A program made the translations under genes and the position numbers. Below the pieces are notes generated by a model. That model saw nothing but the letters and a program-made list of their open reading frames with translations. It did no database searches and was not told where the DNA came from. Shown piece after piece: positions 1 through 10,787 of a DNA stretch of 64,000 nucleotides. How positions within the stretch are numbered: position 1 is the first letter of the stretch; every line of letters begins with the position of its first letter. The stretch is from NCBI RefSeq assembly GCF_025602895.1, contig NW_026516322.1, positions 62,001-126,000 on the forward strand, read 5' to 3'. The stretch is from Polychytrium aggregatum. Taxonomy: Eukaryota; Chytridiomycota; Chytridiomycetes; Polychytriales.

Positions 1-707
1 CAGGATGTCGAGTGCCTTGTTGTATCGGTCCTCGATTTCTGGTCCTCCAGCTTTTTGAAGTTTCCCTGCCACGCGTCGACCTTGAGAATCGGGCCGTCTC
101 TGGCTCCTATCTCGGAGGCAGTGATGTAGTCTATGGTGGACTTTCACTTCCATTGGATCCTGGACATTGTGACATTGTGTCTTGGCACTACACCTTGGGA
201 CATCCGGATGCCGGGAACCGAAAGGAGCAGGTGCCATGACCATTTTCTCTTCCAAATGAACTCCTTGCCCAACGGCTCGAGACCAAAACATCCACGCAGC
301 CTTGAGCTTGGTTGCTGAGGGTCGCTCAGCCATCGGTGTAATTCTCGACTAGCTTTTGGCCATCGATGAGCAGGTTGTCAGTGGCACTTGGGGCACCGGT
401 TCACCCACCACATCCATCGGCGCTCACTCAGCAAGATCGGGGCGATCGGCAGGATCGGCAAAATCAGCAAGCCGGTGCACTGAGGATGCAGCTTGAGCGT
501 TTGGTTGATTGGCGTATTTGCGCGAACAATGCGACTGGGCCGCGGTATGAGATCCGTCGACATCCTCCAATCATACAGAGCGTGACCTGTTTCAGTCGGG
601 GCGGGCTGCAAGCATGCGGACCGGGTTGCTTCCGCCTGTCCCCAGAGAAACTGTTGATGATCCAGCGTACCGGCTGCTGATTGGGAGCGCATGCATCGGC
701 ACTGCAA
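1..707. other. Window start, no gene assigned
   Basis: Open frames occur on both strands but none shows a recognisable domain, a convincing splice structure or a coding-like composition. It could contain 3' exons of the minus-strand ORF at 1271-708. Confidence 0.3.
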
Positions 708-1271
708 TCATAGGACCTCGAACAGGACCTCCCTGGCCACAGGGCCAAAGCGGCAGCCCAATCCATTGGCGACGGCGGCGACCAAGAACGAGCACGTTGC
801 TGGACACACCCAATAGGACAAGAGCAGATTAGCGTCAGCGGAATGCCAGGTCACCACGAGTCTCCCAGGTTCCAGAAATGTCTCAGAGCACACGCCGCTG
901 GCCAGAACCCAAGTGCCATCTGTGCTGGACAAAGACAGCATCGCCGAGTCTCCCCAGCAGAGCGGGTGACCAGCCGCCGTGGGTCTTGGATAGTCAAGAG
1001 GCTGAGTCGGCCGCACAGCGAAATTCATCCGAGCGGCTTGTGCCAAAGCGAGATCCGGACCAAGCCAGGCGGCAACTGCCTCTTTTTGCGGGCCTGGGCT
1101 TGCAGCAGGAAGCGCTGGCGAGCTCCCTGCTTCCAATATTTGGCCGTTGTCGGCGAAAGCGACCCTTGCGAAGTGCCCGACACGAAAGGACGCTACCAAC
1201 TCACGGTGGACACCGAGATCCTGATCCAAAGCAGGACAGATGGGCTCATAGCCTGAGAGTGATTTAGACAA
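708..1271 (-). CDS. Possible hypothetical protein (187 codons)
   Basis: An uninterrupted minus-strand frame that starts at an ATG (1271) and encodes about 187 residues. I do not recognise the family. The first 90 residues are mixed and fairly protein-like. A hydrophobic stretch (about residues 150-172, around SYWVCPATCSFLVAAVANG) could be a membrane segment. No neighbouring exon could be joined with confidence, so it may be a fragment of a split gene or a chance frame in GC-rich DNA. The first velvet gene begins 0.7 kb downstream on the other strand. Confidence 0.25.
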   Translation of the reverse strand: MSKSLSGYEPICPALDQDLGVHRELVASFRVGHFARVAFADNGQILEAGSSPALPAASPGPQKEAVAAWLGPDLALAQAARMNFAVRPTQPLDYPRPTAAGHPLCWGDSAMLSLSSTDGTWVLASGVCSETFLEPGRLVVTWHSADANLLLSYWVCPATCSFLVAAVANGLGCRFGPVAREVLFEVL

Positions 1272-1969
1272 CTGTATTCAAAGAGCACGCAAGGTAACAG
1301 AGAGCAGATCGGCACATTGGAGCACAGTTTGCCATCGATGAGAATGGGTCGTCACTAGAGTACAAACCTTCTCCCACCCCTTGACAGTCAGTTGGGATCG
1401 GCGCTAGGAGTTGCATGACATCTCAGAGTCAGTGGGCATGAGCAATGCAGCTGGAGGATAAGCGCAGACGGAATAGAGAAAGAACGACGATGGCACGCGA
1501 GGGGCAACCCCAAAGTAGACGACAGAACAAAGTGTGAGGCGAGCCCCAACGAGACAGCCAAAGATACTGCAGAGACAGAGTAGATGCGAGGATACCCTTG
1601 AGGGTGTCTGAAAACTGCTTCGACGACGGATCATCAGGGACAACAGCGTTTGGCATGCAGATGGGTGGCAGCAGGAGTGCCGCACCTTACGCATGCATCC
1701 TCTTTTCAGCCACGGGCAGGTGGCAGTTTCTGGGCCTGGGTCGGGTGAGTGCCAGGCACATCCCAACAAACTCTCTTGCGTCCATCTTTCTCGTCGAAGG
1801 CCAATCCGGCCGTCTGCCACACATAGAGGCGAGGATACCTATACCAAAACGTGAAACACGCCGAGTGAGCCGAAGCATGGGCAGGTAAGTCCCGCTGGGA
1901 TGTCGTGGCGCGAGAACGAAAGCAAGGATCCCGAGGCAAATCGATGAATGGGCAGATGGACGATTCGCA
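1272..1969. other. Upstream region of velvet gene 1, no gene seen
   Basis: Only short overlapping frames without recognisable motifs. It would hold the promoter and any 5' exon of the velvet gene that follows; no specific promoter element was identified. Confidence 0.3.
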
Positions 1970-3663
1970 TTGGGCCGGCGCTTACCCCCCTCCAAGGAAG
2001 AAAGAAACGCTTCCGATTTGGGAGAGCGACGAGACTTGTTGAGAGAGTTCAGGAGATGTTGCAATCGGCCCAGCAATCGTTTGGGACGACATAAATCATC
2101 TGAGCAAGACTTTGCGATCTGCAGCAGGGAATATTTCCTGAATATCATCCAGCAGCCAAACAGTGTGCGATGCTGCGGCTGGGGCCGCACGACCGATATA
2201 CGCCCTGTCGATCCTCCGCCAATTCTTCAACTCTTCGTCAGAACCCCTGACGGATCAATCTTGAAAAGGTCAAGACTATTTTGGTGCCTTCGGTGACGCT
2301 GCTGGTTGCCGGTGCTGGGCGTTGGTGTCTGCTCCCGCATGTGCGTTGCGTTGATACTTGGTTGGGGATATTGCAGTTGCCTCGCCGTCCGTCCTCGTCG
2401 TCCGTCTTCGCTGTTCGTTCCTGTGTGCTGCTGTTGCCGATCCATCTCGATCCCTCCGAGTCTTGTTGAGGGCAGCGGCGTGTGTCGAGTCCATCGAGGA
2501 TTGTGATGGTTCTCCTTCCTGCTTGCAACTGTTCCTGCTTGCGATTGTTCCTGCTGTGTCCTGCGACTCTGGTGCTCACCTCCATGGCCCTTGCGGCCCA
2601 GTCCGTCGCCTGGCTTGGCTGAGAAAGCGGCTGCCGGCTGCCTGCGACCCTGGTCGTCTGGACGATTTGCATCTGCATGATTTGCGTCGGCATCTTCTGC
2701 GTTTGCATGATTTGCATCTTCTGCCTCGGACCGAGGCCATCCGACCACCCACCCTGGTCTCGACTGCGTGTGCCGCTCGACCACCTCGACCGAATGGCTT
2801 GGACTTGGCCTTCCTGCAGACGGACTGTCTGGCTCTCTTGCACCGTCGAACGCATCGTCGAGCGCGGCTTCATCAGCTGCGCGAACAACGATTCTTCGAC
2901 CGCCTGGGTTCTCTTGGCTGTCGTGGTCGACGATCGACACGGCAGAATCGACACGGCAGAATCGACACGGCAGAATCGACACCTTGCTGATGGCAAGGAC
3001 AGATATCATCACAGTCAGCACGGGAATCATCGTCAACGGCACAGTCATGGCCAGGATCACCGACGCTGCAAGTGCATCCAAGTCACTTCCCTGTCTCATC
3101 GGCAAGGCTCGTTGCGAACCATAACCCCCGCCGACATTGCCTCGTCCCCGATTCGCTTGCATCTGCCGCACCGGCCACCGCACTTGCTGCTGGTCCTCGC
3201 CTCGTCTGCAACGACAGCTGCTCGCTGCTTGTTCGCTGCTTGCTCGCGATATGTGCCTTGCCGTTGGTCGTCGATGTGCCCTCCAGTCGCAGCATTCGAG
3301 CTGTGGCATCGAGCCGGGCCGCCAATGCAGCAAGCATCAATCCAAGCAAGCGCAACATCGGTGCATCGTCGGTGCATCGTCGGCATGGCGTTGATGCGAC
3401 CAGGAGCAGATGCCGGGGATCGGTGCACCACGAACTCGACACGGCGGGAGCTCGATATCCCACCAACAGCTCGATATCCCACCAACAGTCGAATATGCCA
3501 CCAACAGTCAAATATGCCCAACAGCAGCCAGAAGCGAGTGAGCAATCGGCTGGTCGCCACAGGATGCCCACAATATCCGGCACCAGCCACAATCCAAAGA
3601 CAACATAGACAGCAATCGACAGACGGCCACTGTGTCGGAGACACACTGCCGAACAACAACAAT

Positions 3664-3719
<56 letters not shown>

Positions 3720-6700
3720 CCCCGGCACGCTTGATCAAAACGGAATCGGCAGCAACCACGACGATCCAGATGCCTCGACGCAACTTTCCTCCGCTTGACG
3801 ATGCGTCTGTCGATGGGCCGGATGCTCCAATTCGAATGGCTGTTTCGGAGAACCTGGTCGCTGGATATCGGCGAGCAACGATGCCGTGATGAAGCCGTGA
3901 CGATGCCGTGACGATGCCGTGACGATGCTGCGACAGACTCGCTGACACCTGTGACTGATCCGGCGATGCCCGAAACCGATCGGTTGACGATCAAGATCGA
4001 GCTACCGACATCCCAGCAGAGAACCAGGCCATCAAAGCAGCCGATCATTGTCCAAGAGAGTCGGGTGTCTGCCGTCCAAGGTGGTCGAGTCGAGGCAGGT
4101 CAAGCGGTCGAAGCTGGTTGGCACCAAGTGTCCATTCAATCGATCCCCTGCAAGCCAGGACGGCATCGGGAATCGAAGGGCCCAGGGCTGGCTGGCCGTG
4201 TGGGATCATCGAGCTCGGTCGCCTGTGGAAACAGCAGCACCGAGTTGATCGGCACGAGACAGGAGACATGCGACGAGGCCGCAAGGAACCGGGGGTGCGA
4301 CGGACACCCAGGAGTCGGTGCTGATGCTGATACCGATGCCTGCCGATGCCTGCTGATGCCTGTTGATGCCTGTTGATGCCGTGGACGTTGGATCCGTTGT
4401 GCCGAGACCCGTTCGTCCCTCCATTCCTTCCACATTTCATTCATTCATTTCTTCCTTCCACCCCCTCCATTTCTTTCATTTCTTCGATTCCATTCGTTCC
4501 TTCATTCCTTCCTTCCTTCCTTCCATTTCTTCTTCCTTCCGTGCTTCATTCTTTCGTCCTTGCCACATCGCCCGCACCAGTCGAGTCCCCACATCACCGC
4601 CGACACCATCGACACCCCATCGGCACCACCCACCACACCCACTGCGATATCCTGCCTCCTGCCTCGCTCCCAACGGCCCTCCTCCTCCTTGCATTCACAT
4701 ACCTCGTCAATGTGGATTGCACATCGGGCCGGCTGCTTGCTGCATGCATTCCTGCCTGGCTCGTTCGACCAACCAGCCGTCGTTCTTCGCCAGCAATCTT
4801 GGTCGTGTCGACCGGCCTGGTGCTGCATCGGCGATCATGGCATTCTGTTTGTCATCTCTGATGTCCCCTTGGCAATCCCCGATGCTCGTTTGTCGATCCC
4901 TGGTTCTCTGTCGGCGATCCTGGTGTCCCGTTGACCCACATCTGCTTCTCGGCCACGCTTGTTGATTTGCTCCCTCCATCGGCCCTCCCTTGATTTCGAC
5001 GGGTCTCTGGTCTGCGCGCCAATGTCTTGATCCACCAGCTGGTCTCTGGTGGTCTCTGGTGGTCTCTGCGAGTCTGGCTGGATCAGCGGACCGACGGCTG
5101 GCGGACTCACAGCAGCATCGGAGCCTTGTGGTGGTGTGGACTGAGGCAGCCACGACAGCGGCGGCAACAGCAGCAAACAGGAGCGGGATGGGGCGGGGTG
5201 GTGGGTGATACGATGCGATACGATACGATGCGACGGATGCGACGGATGCGATGCGACGGATGCGATGCGAGATGAGGAGAGAGAGGATGCGGCTGAATGG
5301 GAGCAGACACCACGATGGGCGAGGCGACGGTGCCGTTTTGCTGACTGGCCGACTGACCCGATTCTGCTCTCTTGTTCCCGCGCACGGATGCTCTCACCAC
5401 CGGCTGGTGCAATATGCAACAACGGTCTGGATCGATCATCCGCATCGTTCGTCTGGATCGTTCGTCTGGATCGATTGTCCATATCAACCCATCGGCGGCA
5501 ACCGGAATATCAACCACAACAACCACAACCACAACAACCACAACAACCGCAACACTGCTCTGAACGGCACCATGCCTTTCTCGGACTGGCTCCTCATCTG
5601 CAACACTCGCACACCAACATCTGCACCGGATGAACTGCCTGGTCAATCCACCACGGACCCCGAATCGGCGTCTCCATCAACCACTTGTCGCATCGAACCA
5701 CCCGGTTCTGATGATCCGACAACCGTCTGATACCGACACTGAATCACTAACTGCCTGATACCGACGCCACTTGCGGTTGTGTGGATCATTCGCTGCCATC
5801 TGGCATTCACCACTGGCATTCACCATCTGACATTCACCACTGACACTCACCATCTGACACTCGCCACTGACACTCACCATCTGATGTTCACCATCTGATA
5901 CTGGTCACATACCGTCGACCCTGTATCGCCGCGAATCGGGTGTGCTGGTCCAACAAACGTTGGATGCACATCCACATCGCGCTGCCGCCGACATTGCACT
6001 GATACTGGATTCATCCGACACTGGCTTGTTCTTGCGCTCATTCACTGATGTCGACAACTGGCAATGGCCAACACCTTCACGCGAATGCAACTGGGTGTCT
6101 GCTCATGCCGATGCCGACGTGCTTGCCGATGTGCTTGCCGATGTGCTTGCCGATGTGCTTGCCGATGTGCTTGCCGATGTGCTTGCCGATGTGCTTGCCG
6201 ATGTGCCTGTCGATGTGCTTGTCGATGTGCCTGTCGATGCCAACGAACCCCTGTTGTCTCTGGGCAACGCTCGACAACACTAACCACACCGTCATCGATG
6301 CCGGTGCTGGCCATCGCTATCACTTCCCGGCCATCGCTATCACTTCCCGGCCATTGCTGTCTCTTCCCGGCCTCGATTCGCCTTTGCACTGTCGCCGTGC
6401 GTCTGTCTGTCTGTCTGTCTGTTGGTCGATCGGTCGGTCGGTCGTCTGCAACTCATTCCTTCCCGACTGCTTGCCGTGTTTGGCCTCGATCTGTTTGCAT
6501 GCCAACCATCTGGACTGTATGCTTCGATCTGCTCCGTCCGGGCCTCGCCGACTGCTGCGACGGCTGCCTCAACTCGCTGTTTCGGTGGTCCTCAACTCGC
6601 TGTTTCGGTGGTCCTCAACTCGGCATGCCTGGGTCGATTCAACTCATCGCTCCGGGCACCCTCGACCAATGCCACCACGGCTGGCTCGACCGATCTGTCC

Positions 6701-9649
6701 TTCGCAAACACCGCCCTGCTCGTCCACAGCCCGCACGATCTCGGCGAGTCCGTCAAGTTCATTGCACACGTCAAGCTGTGGTCGCTGGACGGCGACGTCG
6801 ATCACAGCCTCGTTCCGAGACCAAAGTCAACCAAGCGAGGATCAGCCTCCGACACATCCTCGGGAATCCATCCAACATCGAGCTCAGTTGCGGTGACGAT
6901 CGGTCCGCCGGCTGCACCGCCGGAAGCCGAGGGACACAGCTCGTCGTCGAGTCTGGCTCCAAGCACAGCATCGGGACTTGGGCCGGAGCGTCCGGCGCAG
7001 CCATCGACCACAGAGCCGAGCCAAGAGCAGCGAAGCGTCCCGCTGCATCTGGCCATGTTCGGCACGCTGGTGTCGCAGGCCTACTTCCTGTCGGACATGT
7101 CGGATGAGCAGGGAGTGTTCTTCATCTTTGACCAGGTGTGTGTCCGGATCGAAGGGCGGTTCCGGCTCAAGTTTGTCCTCAACGACCTCGATCAAAGGTG
7201 AGAAGCACGGGCGAGGGCGTCGGGTGGTATGCACGGGACTCGAAGGACGATCAAGATAAAAGAAATGCGAGCGCTGATGGCAAATGCGAATGAGATCTGT
7301 AGCGGTACCGCAGGAGGTTGCGGATGCCCCGGACAACGGGTCAAAATACGAGGGTTGGAAACACATGAACCCATGCAGCAAATCGAGAGCATGCATCCAG
7401 TGATTCTGGATGAGGGCGGTTCGCCAGCGTAGCGAGATAAGGAACCGCTGGGGCCGATGCTTCCGGAGGCGAAAGTACCAAGACCGACATATCTACAAAT
7501 GAAGGCTCACGGATATCGAGCGAAGAAGCCGAGGTGTGGCGCAATGGAGTCTGGTTCACTTCGAATAGCCACATAATGGCTACCCGTGGGAGGAAGATTC
7601 AAGCACAACTGCACAGCGGAACTTGTGGCGAATTGCAGAGCACGAAGTGATATCAGGGTATTCGAGATATCCACACGACCCGTGGATAGTATTCGGAACC
7701 GACCCGACTTAACTAACCATTTTGTGTAATCATACCAAAGTATAACCTCAGGAGGAAGGGTATCCCCAGCCCTCACCACAACGATCAGCCAGCCATTCAC
7801 ATCGTACGGCTGGAAGCAGTTCCCCGGAATGCAGCGTGAGTACCCATGGATGCTCAACAGTCTGGTGTCTCCAAACGAGTCTCTCGGTGCGAGTCTGCAG
7901 CCTGGCTGCTGGTTGCTGTGGTTGTGGTTGTGGCTATGGTTTTGGTTGAGACTGTGCACTGGCTGTGGTGCAGGAGCACTGCGAAGGTGTCGGTGACATT
8001 GGTCTGGTCTGGTCTGGTCCTTGCCTCGGCACTTTACATCCCACATCCCACATCCCACATCCCACCGCACATCTCGCTCGACTACCCTCTGTCGGATTGC
8101 CGTCGTCCCTCCTCATTCAAATGGACATTGGTGCCGGGTGCACTGCACGGCACCGCACCACACTGCATCGCATGGTGTTCCAGCCTGCCGACGTTGGCGT
8201 TGGCTGTGGCTGTGGCTGTGGCTCGAGAACATGGTGATTGTTGCCACAGATCGGATGGTTGCCGTCACGGACCTGATGGTCGTCGCAGTGGATCGAAAAC
8301 ACGATCCTCGTCGTCGCCGTGATTGTGGATGCAGCCGTGGCCGTTGTTGTCGCCATCGTTGCGGCTGTCGTTGCGGCTGTTGTCACATCGAGACACATCG
8401 AGACACATCGAGACACATCGAGACACATCGATCCACACCGATCCACACCGATCCACTCACGGAGACAATCTCGGGATGAGGATCAGTTTGGATACGATCT
8501 GTGGCATCGCCCATGTCACTCAATCGCCCATGTCACTCGATCGGCCGTGGCACTCAATCGACAGCAACATGGACTGGCAGAGCAACATGGACTGGCAGAG
8601 CAACGGCAGTGACGCACGGAGCAGCATGCTCCAGCAGGCACCAGATCTGGGATGGCTGTCGAGGCATCTCCCCAACATCGACAACAGGGCCGGGATGGCA
8701 CGGACACTGCGGATGGTGTCGCTGTGTGGCATTGGATGTCAATGCCTTCTTGGTGACAACACTGTCGCGGAATTGGCAACGAGGCACTGGAACGAACGAG
8801 GAAGTCGCAGCGGAACGAGTCGAGGAAGTGTCTGAGACAACAACCAGACAACCAGAGGCAACCAGAGGCAACCAGAGGCAACCAGAGGCAACCAGAGGCA
8901 ACCAGAGGCAACCAGAGGCAACCAGAGGCAACAACAAGCAATCAGAGGCAACGACAAGCACACAATGCCTGGCTGGCTGCTCCACTGCCATCTGGTCTTC
9001 TCGGCCGTGGCTGTAGCATCGCCTGTGCAGCATCGCCCGTGCTGCCTGGATTCGGCCCCGCCCATGCTTCGACTCCCAGGGACTCGGGACATTGGCTTGG
9101 GCGACATCAAACCCGCTCAGCACCATCGACGCCACAGCACTCCACCCTCGCATTCCCCATTCCCCATCCCCACATCCCCGCATCTCTGCATCCCCTGCAA
9201 CACGCCACCTCTGCACTGGCGCCACGATACACATTCCACACCACATCCACATTCCGCACATCAGTGCCCCAGCGCACCCACAGTCCACATATCACACCAC
9301 GCGCCACATCCTCCCCCTCTTCACTCTCTCACTCCTTTCCCGCACTTTCGTTTCGGCCAGCGAGTTGCACATCACTGCACCAGCCAGCCACATCAGCAGA
9401 AGCGCCAGGTCCGCTGACTAACACAATCGGTCTCCTCTGCTTCCCCTTGCACTGACCACAACCACAACCACAACCACAACCACAACCACAACCACAACCA
9501 CAACCCTGGCAGTGACCTCGCCGATCACCCTGCGGTTTGCAAGCCAGGGAACCGGTCTGCTCATCCGCCAGGTGCAGCGGCGCTTCAACCCCCGCTTTGC
9601 CAACCCTCCAACATCGTCGCATCCCGCCGATCCTGAGAACGACCAGTAG
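1970..9649 (+). CDS. Velvet-domain regulator, copy 1 (four exons, giant first intron)
   Basis: Velvet proteins are fungal DNA-binding dimerising regulators that link development to secondary metabolism. Proposed exons are 1970-2268, 6730-7197, 7741-7835 and 9513-9649, summing to 999 nt (332 residues). Domain blocks appear in the family order. Exon 1 has LNIIQQPN and VDPPPILQL. Exon 2 has FIAHVKLW and the hallmark VFFIFDQVCVRIEGRFRLKF. Exon 3 has QPFTSYGWKQFPGMQ. Exon 4 has ITLRFASQGTGLLIR. Splice phases are 2, 2 and 1, exactly as in copy 2. Intron 2 has a CTAAC branch site near 7709-7717. The intron 1 donor (GTCAAG) is weak and that intron is 4461 bp of repeats, so efficient splicing is unproven. 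The true start may lie in an upstream exon, because both copies have AG just before the conserved YxLNxIQQP. Which velvet subfamily (VeA, VelB, VosA or VelC) is not resolved. Confidence 0.8.
3664..3717 (+). repeat. AGC trinucleotide microsatellite, 18 copies
   Basis: Eighteen perfect AGC units lie inside the first intron of velvet copy 1. Different frames would give polySer, polyAla or polyGln, but nothing supports translation. Confidence 0.95.
6116..6236 (+). repeat. 12-bp minisatellite (GTGCTTGCCGAT), about 10 copies
   Basis: Tandem 12-bp units, perfect in the middle and degenerate at the 3' end, where CTGTCGAT variants appear. The array lies near the 3' end of the giant velvet intron, about 0.5 kb upstream of exon 2. 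Confidence 0.95.
6309..6369 (+). repeat. 20-bp tandem repeat, about 3 copies
   Basis: Units of the type CCATCGCTATCACTTCCCGG, the last one degenerate. Followed by a short GTCT run at about 6405-6435. Confidence 0.85.
8382..8460 (+). repeat. 10-bp tandem repeat GAGACACATC and related units
   Basis: About five GAGACACATC units, then ATCCACACCG-type units. Present identically, inverted, in the right arm. Confidence 0.85.
8851..8930 (+). repeat. 10-bp tandem repeat ACCAGAGGCA, 8 copies
   Basis: Eight perfect units followed by degenerate ones (ATCAGAGGCA, ACGACAAGCA). The inverted counterpart (about 14311-14410) is 20 bp, or two units, shorter. This is the only length difference between the arms. 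Confidence 0.95.
9455..9506 (+). repeat. ACCACA hexamer tract just before velvet copy 1 exon 4
   Basis: About eight hexamers end a few bases before the proposed acceptor (CCCTGGCAG, exon starting 9513). They stand where a polypyrimidine tract would be expected. Confidence 0.9.
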
Positions 9650-10447
9650 TCCGCGGCTGCTGGCTCGGAGCGACTGATCATGCCAGACTCACCTTTCTGC
9701 ATCTATGATCACCCACTCGTGCTGCCATGATCAGCCAGCCGACCCCGACCAGCTGTTCGCTGGACTGCGATCGCCCGGCCATCGGCACATCCGCCGTCGC
9801 AACCACATCCTCCACTGCAACCCATCCGTGCAAACAGCTCGGCCATCCGATCACCCTGGCCGCGACGTCGCATCCACCTCTGTCTCTGTTCGCATCATCG
9901 CCAGGCCGACAATCACCGGCAACTCCTGCACCCGGCCTCGGTCCCAACCCAACGACACAACTCGCACCCAACCATCCCGACCTGCTCCTCTGTCTCGCTC
10001 ACCTGATCGATCGGCCGTCGTCAATCGCGGATCGCACATTGTCTGTTGTCGGATGTCGCTCGTCGACTGCACAAGCCACTCTGGCTCGACGGTCACTGCT
10101 TGGAACCAGCCGATCGTCGTCGGGCGAGCAGTCGGGTTGCCAATCCACAGGCTCGCCAATCCACGGGCCCTGACAACCCACGACCTCGGACGATCCAAGC
10201 AGTCCCGGACACGGCTTGGACAGGCCCAGTGTGCTGGTCAATAAACACCCACCTCGTTCCTCAACGGCGGTCGATCATCGACGACACCCGCGAGTCCGTG
10301 AACGGCCATCAGCGGCCTGTCGATGCGGGTTTGTATTCGACAGGGCGGTTGTGCAGGGACGGGACGGGTTCTGAGCAAGAGCGGTGGCCGGGTGTCTGCT
10401 GGGTCGGTGGATCGTCGACAACAGCCAAGCCTGTTCACGGAGACGGC

Positions 10448-10556
10448 AATCAACAGGACGAGCAGACGGATCAACAGGACGAGCAGACGGATCAACAGGA
10501 CGAGCAGACGGATCAACAGGACGAGCAGACGGATCAACAGGACGAGCAGACGGATC
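10448..10556 (+). repeat. 21-bp minisatellite, about 5 copies
   Basis: Tandem units containing ATCAACAGGACGAGCAGACG. Because the unit is a multiple of three, all frames stay open and give long false ORFs. Confidence 0.95.
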
Positions 10557-10720
10557 GAACGAGTGAATCGATCGGACCACCGACAACCAGAGCGACCGAT
10601 GGGTACAATCGATGGATCAATGTCGATGGAGGATCGGCAGTGACAAGTCGGCACAGGCAACGAACCGACCGAGAGCGGAGGCAAGTTGCCGCTTGGAACA
10701 TCTGCTCTGGATGTGGAAGG

Positions 10721-10787
10721 ACATCGACACCATCGCAGGACATCGACACCATCGCAGGACATCGACACCATCGCAGGACAGCACCGT
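10721..10787 (+). repeat. 19-bp tandem repeat, 3-4 copies
   Basis: Units of the type ACATCGACACCATCGCAGG in the spacer between the velvet genes. Confidence 0.9.

Larger units (their letters stand above)
2269..6729 (+). repeat. 4.46 kb first intron of velvet copy 1, made of minisatellites
   Basis: The interval between the two halves of the velvet domain is almost wholly simple and tandem repeat. Arrays include a 14-bp unit (2936-2981), an AGC run (3664-3717), an 11-bp unit GATGCCGTGAC (3879-3930), GATGCCTGTT-type units (4338-4380), TTCC/TTCATT-rich sequence (4430-4560), GATGCGACG units (5215-5275), AACCAC units (5505-5550), long CACTCACCATCTGA-type units (5803-5885), a 12-bp unit (6116-6236), a 20-bp unit (6309-6369), GTCT repeats (6405-6435) and a 23-bp unit near 6577-6625. 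Long open frames here are by-products of repeat units without stops. The paralogous intron in copy 2 is only 346 bp. Confidence 0.75.
7784..9009 (+). repeat. Left arm of 1.2 kb near-perfect inverted repeat
   Basis: Base x in this arm pairs with base 23253 minus x in the right arm (14264-15469). All overlapping frames translate identically in the two arms from 7846 to 8835, so no substitution was seen there. The only clear difference is a 10-bp array, which is 20 bp longer here. The arm begins inside exon 3 of velvet copy 1, covering its last 52 bp, and runs through most of the last intron. It holds internal minisatellites (CACATCC, GAGACACATC, an 18-bp duplicate and ACCAGAGGCA units) but no transposase, terminal repeat or target-site duplication. 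Confidence 0.95.

Noticed and set aside
2227-4048. Long minus- and plus-strand ORFs (up to 370 codons) between the velvet half-domains
   Set aside because: They run through minisatellites whose units lack stop codons; no conserved domain and overlapping frames on both strands.
7846-8835. Long open frames in the left inverted-repeat arm, identical to frames in the right arm (14418-15407)
   Set aside because: They are made of low-complexity repeats, exist in several frames at once and lie inside velvet introns. Identity between the arms is at DNA level and does not indicate coding.
8851-8930. CRISPR-like array
   Set aside because: Units are directly adjacent 10-mers with no spacers, in a eukaryotic sequence; an ordinary minisatellite. 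The same applies to 6116-6236 and 10448-10556.
8501-9016. GNQRQPEATR-type peptide repeat as a secreted or structural protein
   Set aside because: A translation of the 10-bp array within an intron; no signal peptide and no start context.
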